A stretch of DNA of 64,000 nucleotides from an uncultured Campylobacter sp. (GTDB taxonomy: Bacteria; Campylobacterota; Campylobacteria; Campylobacterales; Campylobacteraceae): positions 41,641-105,640 of the forward strand of contig NZ_CAMYFP010000005.1 in NCBI RefSeq assembly GCF_947255105.1, written 5' to 3'. Shown in pieces: positions 8,673 through 15,830 of this stretch (its first letter is position 1; each line of letters begins with the position of its first letter). The notes beneath the pieces were generated by a model. It saw only the letters and a list, made by a program, of their open reading frames with translations, was not told where the DNA came from and searched no databases. Made by a program: the position numbers and the translations under genes.

Positions 8673-9169
8673 GCTCTTTTCTCCTTGATTTTTTTGCCAT
8701 TTTTATCTATCCATGAAATAATCGCCTCTACATCATCTCTTCTAAAGTGTGGCAGCTTTGTTTGGTAGGACAGCTCATCTGTAGCAATAGCATCTGAGTA
8801 GTTAAGATAGCTCTCATCTACACTCCCTTTAAAGAGTGAAATTCTGGGCAAATTTAGAGTTTTAAGTCCTTCAACCAACAAGTAGTCAAACTCTCCAACC
8901 ATCCCAACAATCTCATCTAGCTCTTTTTCTTTTCTGTTTTTACAAAAATAGGTTGTTTGGCTTGGGCTTGCAACTACAACATCTGCTCCTGCCTGGCTAA
9001 ATTTAAAGCTATCTTTGCCCTCTATGTCAAATTTGCCCTTATCTTTTGGGTCGTGCTTTAAAACAACTACTCTAAAACCTCTCTCAATAAGGCTTTTTGT
9101 TATCTTTACTATAAGAGTTGTCTTGCCTGAATTTGATGGTCCTGAAAATGCAACTGCGATCTGTTTCAT
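8669..9169 (-). CDS. mobB: Molybdopterin-guanine dinucleotide biosynthesis protein B
   Basis: This 166-residue P-loop GTPase is thought to help attach guanine nucleotide to molybdopterin, or to deliver GTP or cofactor to MobA. The Walker A loop is FSGPSNSGKTTLIVK at residues 8-22. The downstream segment VVVLKHDPKDKGKFDIEGKD is typical of MobB, as is YLLVEGLKTLNLPRISLF. It is the first gene of a minus-strand operon with fbp, the small cysteine protein and metG. The window also carries one molybdoenzyme gene, the torA pseudogene at 54034. Confidence 0.92.
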   Translation of the reverse strand: MKQIAVAFSGPSNSGKTTLIVKITKSLIERGFRVVVLKHDPKDKGKFDIEGKDSFKFSQAGADVVVASPSQTTYFCKNRKEKELDEIVGMVGEFDYLLVEGLKTLNLPRISLFKGSVDESYLNYSDAIATDELSYQTKLPHFRRDDVEAIISWIDKNGKKIKEKRA

Positions 9170-9196
9170 CTCTTCCTCAAATGTAAAATAGCTTTA

Positions 9197-9202
9197 ATTA
9201 TA
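9197..9202 (-). promoter_or_regulatory. -10 box for mobB operon
   Basis: A perfect TATAAT on the minus strand ends 27 bases before the mobB start codon at 9169. The position allows a leader of about 20 nt with GAGGAAGAG as ribosome binding site. No -35 consensus is seen, as usual in Campylobacter. Divergent from the promoter of the lipoprotein gene at 9283. Confidence 0.6.
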
Positions 9203-9238
9203 ACAAAGTAGAGTTTCAAAAATACTAAATTTGCCTAT

Positions 9239-9260
9239 TTTTATCTAAATTTAGATAAAA
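9239..9260. promoter_or_regulatory. 22-bp perfect palindrome over the -10 region of the 9283 gene
   Basis: TTTTATCTAAA at 9239-9249 is followed directly by its reverse complement TTTAGATAAAA at 9250-9260, giving an 11-bp perfect dyad without a spacer. Its right half includes TAGATAAAAT (9252-9261), the probable -10 box for the lipoprotein gene starting at 9283. A dyad overlapping a -10 is the classical position for a repressor operator, but no regulator is identified and AT-rich dyads also arise by chance. Confidence 0.4.
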
Positions 9261-9282
9261 TCCCAAATAAAAAAGAGAGAGT

Positions 9283-9771
9283 ATGAGAGCTGTTTTTATC
9301 GCTGCTATAGTGGTACTGTTTTTTGGATGTGCAAAAAAAGAGAGTGAAGTTGAAAAAATCAAATATGAACTTCTCTCCTATACGAAAAACGCTGAGTTTA
9401 TAGAGGGCAATTTGAGAGTTTTTGCCGTTGGAACCTATCTAAATCCCGCCTATGCCAAATTTGCAAACTCTGGTCTTGAGTGGTTTATTTTGAGTTCATA
9501 TCCACTAAATGAAACAATCAAGCTTGATAGCATAAAGATAAATGGCAAAAAAGCAACCGCTAAAAAGCTTGATGAAAAAGACCCTCTTATAAAGCTCTTG
9601 CCAATACAGGTCCCTTGGGCCAACTACTATGAGATAACAACAGAGTCAGTTGAGAGCAAAATACTTACTCTAAGCTACGAAACCGATCACTTAAAAGAGG
9701 TGAAGTTAGATTTTGTAAAAGTTCCACGATCGATGTATTGGACTCCTTCGATAGAATTTCCAAATAAATAA
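9283..9771 (+). CDS. Probable lipoprotein (Cj0842-type)
   Basis: This 162-residue protein has a short hydrophobic leader ending in FFGC, with Cys16 as a plausible lipobox cysteine, so it is likely an inner- or outer-membrane lipoprotein. The mature part contains no recognised domain; it is mixed alpha/beta in appearance with SGLEWFILSSYPLNE and WANYYEITTESVESK. It is alone on the plus strand between two minus-strand groups and converges on slt, overlapping it by 107 bases. As I remember, C. jejuni has a lipoprotein gene at the same place (Cj0842). The ribosome binding site is AAAGAGAGAGT. Function unknown. Confidence 0.8.
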   Translation: MRAVFIAAIVVLFFGCAKKESEVEKIKYELLSYTKNAEFIEGNLRVFAVGTYLNPAYAKFANSGLEWFILSSYPLNETIKLDSIKINGKKATAKKLDEKDPLIKLLPIQVPWANYYEITTESVESKILTLSYETDHLKEVKLDFVKVPRSMYWTPSIEFPNK

Positions 9772-11314
9772 TATAATTTGCAAGAACTCTTTTGCCATAA
9801 TCCCTGCTCTCTGCATATGGGACTAGCTCCATTGATAAAAATGGCTCATACTCGCCACTATTGAAAAGATCGCCTTTTAAAAGCATTCTTTTTGTAAAGC
9901 CAATGCCGCCATTATATGCATATGCCACAAAAACTGGGTGCAAAAGATAGCTATTTAGATAGTCAAGATGAATATTTGCAAAATTGTAGGCAACTATTGG
10001 GTTAAACATATCATCGCTATCAAAGTTTTTCATCTGCTCTTTTGCGGCGATATCTTTTGCAACAAATGGCATAAACTGCATCATCCCAAGCGCATAAGAG
10101 GTAGAGATAGCACTTGAGATAAAAAAGCTCTCCTGCCTTGCTATGGCAAAGATAAGTGCTTTTCTCTCAAGACTAAACTCATCTAAAATCTCTTTAAATG
10201 GCATTGGATAGTAGTTGTTTGTATATCTTTCAAGTTTATTGGAGATGTAGGTATACTCTCCAACTGTCTCTTTTGTATAAAACTTCTCTTTTAGCTTCCT
10301 TAAAAGCTCATCATCAGCACTATCAACTTTGGCTTTTAAATTTACCCAGTCAAATGGATCTTTGTTGTTGTAGTTTGGCACTTTGTTTTGTGTAGGATTT
10401 GGTACTACAACTGTTATGTTAAAGCTCTTTAAAAGCTCTTTTGCATAGAGTGAGTAGATATTTATGTTGCTACTTTTTGATAAAGTTTCTAAATAGCTCT
10501 TATCTTTTGAAAGAAGATAGAGCCAAAAGATGGCATTGTCTTTTTGGATAGCCACATCAGAGTCGCTTGCCCTTAAAAATAGCTCTTTTGCTCTCTTTTT
10601 TTTGTTTAGAACAACTGCATTTACTCCAAGCATAAAGGCATCTTTTGGCTTTAAAAGCTCTTTATCTATCAAAAGCAAAGAGCTGCTTAATTTTTTTAGT
10701 CGCTTTCCTATGGTCAAATCTGCCACAAAAGAGCCAAACCACCACTCTTGCACCAAATTTGAGGCAAACTCTTTTGAAAGCGCGAAGTTAAATTTATCCT
10801 CTTGCTCATCGCTCTTTAGGCTAAGAAAGTAGAGATAAAAATTTTTTACATTGTTGCTTTTTGCAAAGTATTTTGCGGGATTATCCTCGTTAAAGCCCAA
10901 AAGAAGATTGTTTATCTGGAGATTGTCTTTAAATTTCTTGGCAAGCAAAGCTCTTGTTTTGTTATCTAAATCCCTTATAAACCAGATCTCCATTCTACTT
11001 TTTTGACAACTCTCATCAACTTCTAAAATATTTTGCGTAGTTACAAAGCTACAGTTATCATCCAACAAATCAGGCTCTAAAAACTCATCAAATTTCTTTG
11101 TGATTTTGTTAGTTCTTCTAAATATCTCCCCCTCTAGTGCCTTTATCTGTTCGCCACTAAGATTTTCGCTCTCATCTAAAAGTCGGTAGATATAGTAATC
11201 CTTTGCCAAAGATCTAGGTTTTTTCATAAGCTCATCATAGGGCAAAAGAGCGGCATTTAACAAAAATGGTAGTGATAAAAAGAGTAGAATTTTTGCTCTC
11301 AACGCATACTCCAC
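9665..11314 (-). CDS. slt: Soluble-type lytic murein transglycosylase
   Basis: This 549-residue exported enzyme cleaves the MurNAc-GlcNAc bond of peptidoglycan to give anhydro-muropeptides. A signal peptide is present (ALRAKILLFLSLPFLLNAA). A long alpha-helical U-domain follows, and the SLT catalytic domain lies from about residue 385. The catalytic Glu is in IARQESFFISSAISTSYALG, followed by MMQFMP and the YAYNGG motif that are diagnostic for the fold. The C-terminal 30 residues run over the end of the convergent lipoprotein gene, a longer overlap than usual. The start overlaps the yggT stop region, suggesting coupling. Confidence 0.93.
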   Translation of the reverse strand: MEYALRAKILLFLSLPFLLNAALLPYDELMKKPRSLAKDYYIYRLLDESENLSGEQIKALEGEIFRRTNKITKKFDEFLEPDLLDDNCSFVTTQNILEVDESCQKSRMEIWFIRDLDNKTRALLAKKFKDNLQINNLLLGFNEDNPAKYFAKSNNVKNFYLYFLSLKSDEQEDKFNFALSKEFASNLVQEWWFGSFVADLTIGKRLKKLSSSLLLIDKELLKPKDAFMLGVNAVVLNKKKRAKELFLRASDSDVAIQKDNAIFWLYLLSKDKSYLETLSKSSNINIYSLYAKELLKSFNITVVVPNPTQNKVPNYNNKDPFDWVNLKAKVDSADDELLRKLKEKFYTKETVGEYTYISNKLERYTNNYYPMPFKEILDEFSLERKALIFAIARQESFFISSAISTSYALGMMQFMPFVAKDIAAKEQMKNFDSDDMFNPIVAYNFANIHLDYLNSYLLHPVFVAYAYNGGIGFTKRMLLKGDLFNSGEYEPFLSMELVPYAESRDYGKRVLANYIIYLEILSKESNTSIVELLQNLTSPLLSDRFRSLE

Positions 11315-11571
11315 AAAACAAAACTATCCAAAAATTGCAGAGACAAAATGATGACAATTGGCGAAAAATCAAAGCCACCAAAACTCATCGGCAACACTCT
11401 TCTTACTAAGTTAAAAGCGGGCGCTGTTAGCCTGTAGATGGCGATTACTAGCTTGTTATATGGATCTGGATTGACAAAACTAAGAACGCAAGCGATGATT
11501 ACAATCCAGGTATAAATAGTAATCAAAATGTGACAAATATAGAGAATTGAGTTTAAAAACAACCATATCAT
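11299..11571 (-). CDS. YggT family membrane protein
   Basis: This 90-residue protein has two hydrophobic segments (about residues 5-30 and 65-85) separated by SFVNPDPYNKLVIAIYRLTAPAF, split here as SFVNPDPYNKLV then IYRLTAPAFNLVRRVLP, the conserved YggT signature. Members are inner-membrane proteins, in some bacteria near division or cell-shape genes, with poorly defined function. It overlaps gltX by four bases (ATGA) and slt by 16 bases, so gltX, yggT and slt are probably one transcript. Confidence 0.9.
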   Translation of the reverse strand: MIWLFLNSILYICHILITIYTWIVIIACVLSFVNPDPYNKLVIAIYRLTAPAFNLVRRVLPMSFGGFDFSPIVIILSLQFLDSFVLWSMR

Positions 11572-12863
11572 AAATTTACAATCTCCTTTAAATCATCTTT
11601 TATGAAGCAGTAAAGCTCGCTAAGCTCTGGACCATGAGTTGTGCCTGTAATAAGCAGTCTAAGTGGCATAAAAAAGCTCTTGCCCTTAAGGGCAGTTTTA
11701 CTCATCAAAGCACTTTTAAACTCATCAAAACTCTCAAAACTATCCAAACTCAAAATCGCCTCTTTTAGGATTTTTATCTCATTTTCATACTCGCTAAAGC
11801 TCTTTTTTGAATAAATTTGAACTATCTTTTCCTTGATATCAGGAATAAGACTTGCCTCTTGAGTATAAAACCGAATAAGTGGCGCAAACTTTTTGTCTAG
11901 TTTAAAAAAGGTGCTAAGCTCTTCATCGCTAGCAATTTTTATATGTTCTCTGTTTAGTTGAGATAACTTTTCAAGGCTAAATTTAGCTGGACTTTTTGAG
12001 ATATTTTTAAGGCTAAACCACTCGGTTGCCTCTTGCAAAGTAAAAATCTCTTTTGGCGTTTTGTTGCCAAGAAGCAAGAGATAGTTGGCTATAGTTTTTG
12101 GCAAATAACCTTGATCTAGCAACCACTTAACAGAGGAACTATCATCTCTTTTGCTCATCTTTTTGCCATCTTCGTTTAGTATGATTGGAAGATGCGCATA
12201 GGATATCTTGCCACTATATCCAAGCTGCTCTCTTATCCACTCCTGTTTTGGCGTGTTGCTTACATGATCTTCACCACGAATTACAAAAGTAACACCTTGA
12301 AGCATATCATCTATAGCGCAGGCAAAGTTGTAGGTAGGAGTTTTGTCGGCTCGCATTATGACAAAGCTATCTAAGTTTTCTGGCTCAAAAGTTATCTCGC
12401 CCTTTATCTCATCAACAAAACTAAGCGCCCTATCTGGACGTTTTATGCGGATGACAAAGGGTTTTTGAGAGCCAAGCACCTCTTCATCGCTTAAATTTAA
12501 GCAGGTATCATCATATCTATAGGGCTTTTGCTCTTTTTTGGCAAGCTCTTTTTTTCTCTCTATCTCCTCTTGCGTGCAAAAGCAACAAAATGCCTTTTTT
12601 TGAAGCAACAATCTATTTGCAAAATCTCTATGAAATTTAAGATTTTTGCTCTGGTAGTAAAAATTATCCCACTTAATACCAAAAATCTTTAAAATTTCTA
12701 TAATCTCTTCCTCTTTTCCCTCAATGTTGCGCTCTTTGTCGGTATCTTCAATGCGTAGATTGAAGCCACTTTTATCTTGCAACGAACAAAGATAGTTAAT
12801 AAGCGCAGCTCTTAAATTTCCAATATGCATATCACCTGTTGGTGATGGGGCAAAACGATACAT
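11568..12863 (-). CDS. gltX: Glutamyl-tRNA synthetase (GltX1-type)
   Basis: This 431-residue class I synthetase attaches glutamate to tRNA. The HIGH-like motif is PSPTGDMHIGNLRAA at residues 7-21 and KMSKS is present as KKMSKRDD near residue 238. The short length and the tail fit the two-GltX situation of Campylobacterota, where one enzyme charges tRNA-Glu and the other charges tRNA-Gln for later amidation. Which one this is cannot be settled from this window, although position matches C. jejuni gltX1 (Cj0845c) as I recall. It is first in its minus-strand group with a good -10 box. Confidence 0.95.
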   Translation of the reverse strand: MYRFAPSPTGDMHIGNLRAALINYLCSLQDKSGFNLRIEDTDKERNIEGKEEEIIEILKIFGIKWDNFYYQSKNLKFHRDFANRLLLQKKAFCCFCTQEEIERKKELAKKEQKPYRYDDTCLNLSDEEVLGSQKPFVIRIKRPDRALSFVDEIKGEITFEPENLDSFVIMRADKTPTYNFACAIDDMLQGVTFVIRGEDHVSNTPKQEWIREQLGYSGKISYAHLPIILNEDGKKMSKRDDSSSVKWLLDQGYLPKTIANYLLLLGNKTPKEIFTLQEATEWFSLKNISKSPAKFSLEKLSQLNREHIKIASDEELSTFFKLDKKFAPLIRFYTQEASLIPDIKEKIVQIYSKKSFSEYENEIKILKEAILSLDSFESFDEFKSALMSKTALKGKSFFMPLRLLITGTTHGPELSELYCFIKDDLKEIVNL

Positions 12864-12886
12864 AATATCTCCTTTTTAAATCTTGC

Positions 12887-12892
12887 ATTATA
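12887..12892 (-). promoter_or_regulatory. -10 box for gltX
   Basis: A TATAAT on the minus strand (context CGCTATAATGCAAG) lies 24 bases upstream of the gltX start codon at 12863. The gene also has AAAAAGGAGATATT as a strong ribosome binding site. Confidence 0.6.
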
Positions 12893-12942
12893 GCGATTAA
12901 AAGTTATAAGAAATTTAACAAAATTTGGTAATATCAAAAGAT

Positions 12943-12948
12943 TATAAC
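12943..12948 (+). promoter_or_regulatory. -10-like box for mscL
   Basis: TATAAC lies 18 bases upstream of the mscL ATG at 12967, with AAAAGAGG as ribosome binding site. A second AT-rich TTATAAAA overlaps it, so the exact hexamer is uncertain. Confidence 0.4.
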
Positions 12949-12966
12949 TTATAAAAGAGGTGAAAA

Positions 12967-13371
12967 ATGAATAAATTTATGAGTGAATTTAAAAAATTCG
13001 CTATGCGTGGCAATGTCATTGACCTTGCAGTGGGTGTTGTTATAGGAACAGCTTTTGGAAAGATAGTTAGCTCTTTGGTTGCAGATATCATTATGCCAAT
13101 CATCGGAGTGATAACTGGTGGTATAAACTTTACAGATTTTAAAATAGTGCTTAAAAAGGCTAGTGATGGGGCGGCGGCTGTTACTATAAACTATGGCAAT
13201 TTTATCCAAGTTGTGGTTGATTTTGTAATTATCGCTTTTTGTATATTTGTCGCTATAAAGGCTATAAATAAGCTAAATCACAAAGAAGAGAAGCAAGAAG
13301 AGCCAAAGCCTGCCGAGCCTAGCGAAGAGATTTTGCTCTTAAGAGAGATTAGAGATAGTCTTAAAAAATAG
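12967..13371 (+). CDS. mscL: Large-conductance mechanosensitive channel
   Basis: This 134-residue inner-membrane pentameric channel opens under membrane tension and protects against hypo-osmotic shock. The N-terminal amphipathic segment MSEFKKFAMRGNVIDLAVG is a clear family signature, followed by TM1 (VVIGTAFGKIVSSLVADI) and TM2 (VVDFVIIAFCIFVAIKAIN). The C-terminal cytoplasmic bundle is EILLLREIRDSL. Length is normal. It is monocistronic in appearance: a promoter-like box lies before it and a long stem-loop with a T run follows. Confidence 0.96.
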   Translation: MNKFMSEFKKFAMRGNVIDLAVGVVIGTAFGKIVSSLVADIIMPIIGVITGGINFTDFKIVLKKASDGAAAVTINYGNFIQVVVDFVIIAFCIFVAIKAINKLNHKEEKQEEPKPAEPSEEILLLREIRDSLKK

Positions 13372-13381
13372 CTTAAATTTC

Positions 13382-13422
13382 AATAGATAGTTAGAGAAAT
13401 TTAGCTCTAATTATCTATTTTT
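13382..13422 (+). terminator. Stem-loop terminator after mscL
   Basis: A 15-bp stem is formed by 13382-13396 (AATAGATAGTTAGAG) and 13405-13419 (CTCTAATTATCTATT) with one G-U pair and an 8-nt loop, followed by a short T run. It lies ten bases after the mscL stop and just before the next gene's start, so it could also influence translation of that gene. Confidence 0.65.
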
Positions 13423-13433
13423 AGTTGGTTTTT

Positions 13434-14549
13434 ATGAGTTTTAAAAATATTTTATTGATGCTTTTTCCAGTCATATCTTCACTCCTGATATCCACCATCA
13501 ATCTCTACATCTACACAGTTTTTGCAAAGTCGATTTTCAAGCCTTATAGCTTAGTAGTTGCCGTTGTTTTGATAACTATAACTATCTTTGAAGTGCTCTA
13601 TTTTTTCTCATTTAGAAACTACTTTTTGCAAGAGAGGCTTTATGCTTTTGCCATATTTTGCTTTGCTTTTAGCATCTCTTTTTTCTTTATTGCCATTTTT
13701 TATAGTCCGTTTGACTTTTTGGCTACAAAAATTCCATTTAGCAGTGAGCGTAGAAGAAGTTTAAAGGCGATTTTGGATATCTCATTTTTGATTTTTGCCT
13801 TTAGCTACTTTTTAAAAGGCATCTACAACGCCATCAAAAAACCAACTATAAAAGAGGTTGAGGTAGTTTTGAAAAACTTAAAAAAAGAGCTTAATTTTGC
13901 CATCATCTCAGATCTTCATCTTGGAGAATACTTAAAAGAGGAGTTTTTACAAAGAGTTGTAGAGGAGATAAACAGCCTTGAATATGACGCACTTTTAATA
14001 GTTGGAGATATGTTTGACGTGGATGCAAAGAGAGCAAAAAAGCTAATAGAGCCACTAAAAAATATCAAAAAACCAATCTTTTTTGTAACTGGCAACCATG
14101 AGTATTTTGTAGGAGCGGCCGATCTTGTAAAACTGCTAAAAGAGAGCGGTATAGTTGTGCTTGATGATAGGATGGTAGAGTTTGAAGGGCTAAATTTGGC
14201 TGGTGCAAATGATCTTATAGCTAGCAGTTTTGGCTATGAAAACAAAAGCGTAGATGAGATCTTAAAAGACAAAAAAAGCGACCAACCGACACTCTTTCTA
14301 GCTCACCAACCAAAATATGTCATAAGAAATATAAAAGATGAAGCCGATCTTTGCATATGTGGCCATACTCACGCAGGGCAGATCTTCCCCTTTGGCCTAC
14401 TTGTAAAGATGGATCAAAAATATCTTCATGGACTCTATAGAGATGAGTTTAAACAAATTTATGTCTCAAGTGGAGTTGGCTTTTGGGGGCCGCCGATTAG
14501 AGTTTTGGCCCCTGCTGAGATAGTCCTATTAAAATTAATTAAGGAGTAA
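13434..14549 (+). CDS. Membrane-bound metallophosphoesterase (Cj0846-type)
   Basis: This 371-residue protein has an N-terminal region of about 130 residues with four hydrophobic helices, then a calcineurin-like phosphoesterase domain. The metal-binding blocks are in order: DLHLGEYL, GDMFDVDA, GNHEYF and CGHTHAGQIFP. This arrangement is that of the YaeI/YkuE-type phosphodiesterases associated with membrane lipids, but the substrate is not known. I start at the ATG at 13434, three codons inside a possible TTG start. It is followed after one base by psd, which supports a shared role in phospholipid metabolism. Confidence 0.9.
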   Translation: MSFKNILLMLFPVISSLLISTINLYIYTVFAKSIFKPYSLVVAVVLITITIFEVLYFFSFRNYFLQERLYAFAIFCFAFSISFFFIAIFYSPFDFLATKIPFSSERRRSLKAILDISFLIFAFSYFLKGIYNAIKKPTIKEVEVVLKNLKKELNFAIISDLHLGEYLKEEFLQRVVEEINSLEYDALLIVGDMFDVDAKRAKKLIEPLKNIKKPIFFVTGNHEYFVGAADLVKLLKESGIVVLDDRMVEFEGLNLAGANDLIASSFGYENKSVDEILKDKKSDQPTLFLAHQPKYVIRNIKDEADLCICGHTHAGQIFPFGLLVKMDQKYLHGLYRDEFKQIYVSSGVGFWGPPIRVLAPAEIVLLKLIKE

Positions 14550-14550
14550 T

Positions 14551-15333
14551 ATGAGAAATTTAATTTCAAAGATATTTGGAGCGGTTGCTGCATTTAAATT
14601 TATATCGCCTCTTCAAAACTTCATAAATGGCTGGTATGTAAGGCACTTTGAGATAAATTTGGAGGGTTTTAAAGAGCTAAATGAGTATAAAAGTCTAAAC
14701 GAACTATTTACACGAAGCTACATAACAACTCCTACCATAAAAGCGGAGCAAAACGAACTTATAGCACCATGTGATGGGCTTTGCTTTGATGTTGGAAGTA
14801 GTAAAGATGGAGTTGCATTTAGCATAAAAAACAGAACCTACTCTTTGAGTGATCTTTTTTTAGATGAGATAAAAGAGGAGTTTGACTATCTAAATATATA
14901 TCTATCACCAAAAGATTATCATCACTACCACGCTCCTTTTGATCTTGAAGTTTTGTGGAGTAGCTATATACCAGCAGATCTCTATAGTGTGAGCAAAAAA
15001 GCACTTTTAAAGGTGGATAATCTATATGCCAAAAATGAGAGAGTTATTTTAAAATGTAGGCTGAAAAATCAAAAAGAGCTCTATCTTGTCTTTGTTGGAG
15101 CGCTCAATGTCGGTAAGATGAACTTTGACTTTGATAGTCGCATAAAGACAAATGCTAGTAAAGGTAAAGCTACATATAACTACAATGGAATTTTTCTAAA
15201 AAGAGGCGAACATATCGGCAACTTTGAGCTTGGCTCAACTATATTGATAGTGGCAAAAAGGGGAGTTTTGGAGTTTGGACTTAAAAATGGCGATCTTTTA
15301 AAATTTCCAAAACCAATAGCTAAGGTGCTATAG
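14551..15333 (+). CDS. psd: Phosphatidylserine decarboxylase proenzyme
   Basis: This 260-residue inner-membrane enzyme makes phosphatidylethanolamine from phosphatidylserine. The self-cleavage site is visible as FELGSTILIVA near residue 230, where the Ser of LGST becomes the pyruvoyl cofactor of the alpha chain. The YHHYHAPFD motif near residue 130 is also typical. The length is short compared with the 320-residue enterobacterial form but normal for Campylobacterota. It begins one base after the phosphoesterase stop, with AAGGAGTAAT as ribosome binding site. Confidence 0.94.
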   Translation: MRNLISKIFGAVAAFKFISPLQNFINGWYVRHFEINLEGFKELNEYKSLNELFTRSYITTPTIKAEQNELIAPCDGLCFDVGSSKDGVAFSIKNRTYSLSDLFLDEIKEEFDYLNIYLSPKDYHHYHAPFDLEVLWSSYIPADLYSVSKKALLKVDNLYAKNERVILKCRLKNQKELYLVFVGALNVGKMNFDFDSRIKTNASKGKATYNYNGIFLKRGEHIGNFELGSTILIVAKRGVLEFGLKNGDLLKFPKPIAKVL

Positions 15334-15344
15334 AAAAATATTTT

Positions 15345-15353
15345 TGCTATAAT
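15345..15353 (+). promoter_or_regulatory. Extended -10 promoter for the pseudopilin/priA pair
   Basis: TGCTATAAT is a perfect extended -10 box in a T-rich stretch, 37 bases upstream of the ATG at 15390. The same TTTTTGCTATAAT sequence occurs upstream of the outer-membrane protein gene at 18658 on the other strand. Confidence 0.7.
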
Positions 15354-15389
15354 AAGCAATTATATTATCACAACCACAAAGGATTTGTC

Positions 15390-15830
15390 ATGGGCTTAAA
15401 AAAGGGCTTTACTATGATAGAGTTGATTTTTGTTATAGTAATTTTGGGAATTTTAGCAAGTGTTGCCATACCAAGACTTGCTGTAAGTAGAGACGATGCA
15501 CAAATTGTTAAATTAAGAGCAGATGTTCAAGCCATACAAACTGGAATCGCTTTGCAAAAAGGTATAAATTTGATGAGTGGAAATATAGCTGCACCAACGA
15601 TAAAAGCCGGTTTTGGCAATGTTTTGGAGGGCAAGTCACTAACAGCCGCACCAAATGGAATTGGCTGGAAAAAAGTTCCTACTGCAGATACCAATGGAGA
15701 TGAAAACAGAAGCACTATTGCAACAGCTTGTATCAAAAAGAACCAATGCGCTGATTTTTACTACGACAAAGATGGTACTTTTAGTTGCGACAACACAAAC
15801 AAAATTTGTGCAATCATAATCGGTAATTGA
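15390..15830 (+). CDS. Type II pseudopilin-like protein with prepilin cleavage motif
   Basis: This 146-residue protein starts with a class III prepilin leader: KKG then FTMIELIFVIVILGILASV, with cleavage expected between Gly and Phe and the conserved Glu at +5. The mature part has a soluble domain with paired cysteines (TACIKKNQC and FSCDNTNKIC). Campylobacters use such pseudopilins in the DNA-uptake (Cts) machinery, so a role in natural transformation is plausible, but no other secretion or competence gene is next to it. The stop TGA overlaps the priA start as TGATG. A real start at the second ATG (FTMIE) would remove the leader and is unlikely. Confidence 0.85.
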   Translation: MGLKKGFTMIELIFVIVILGILASVAIPRLAVSRDDAQIVKLRADVQAIQTGIALQKGINLMSGNIAAPTIKAGFGNVLEGKSLTAAPNGIGWKKVPTADTNGDENRSTIATACIKKNQCADFYYDKDGTFSCDNTNKICAIIIGN

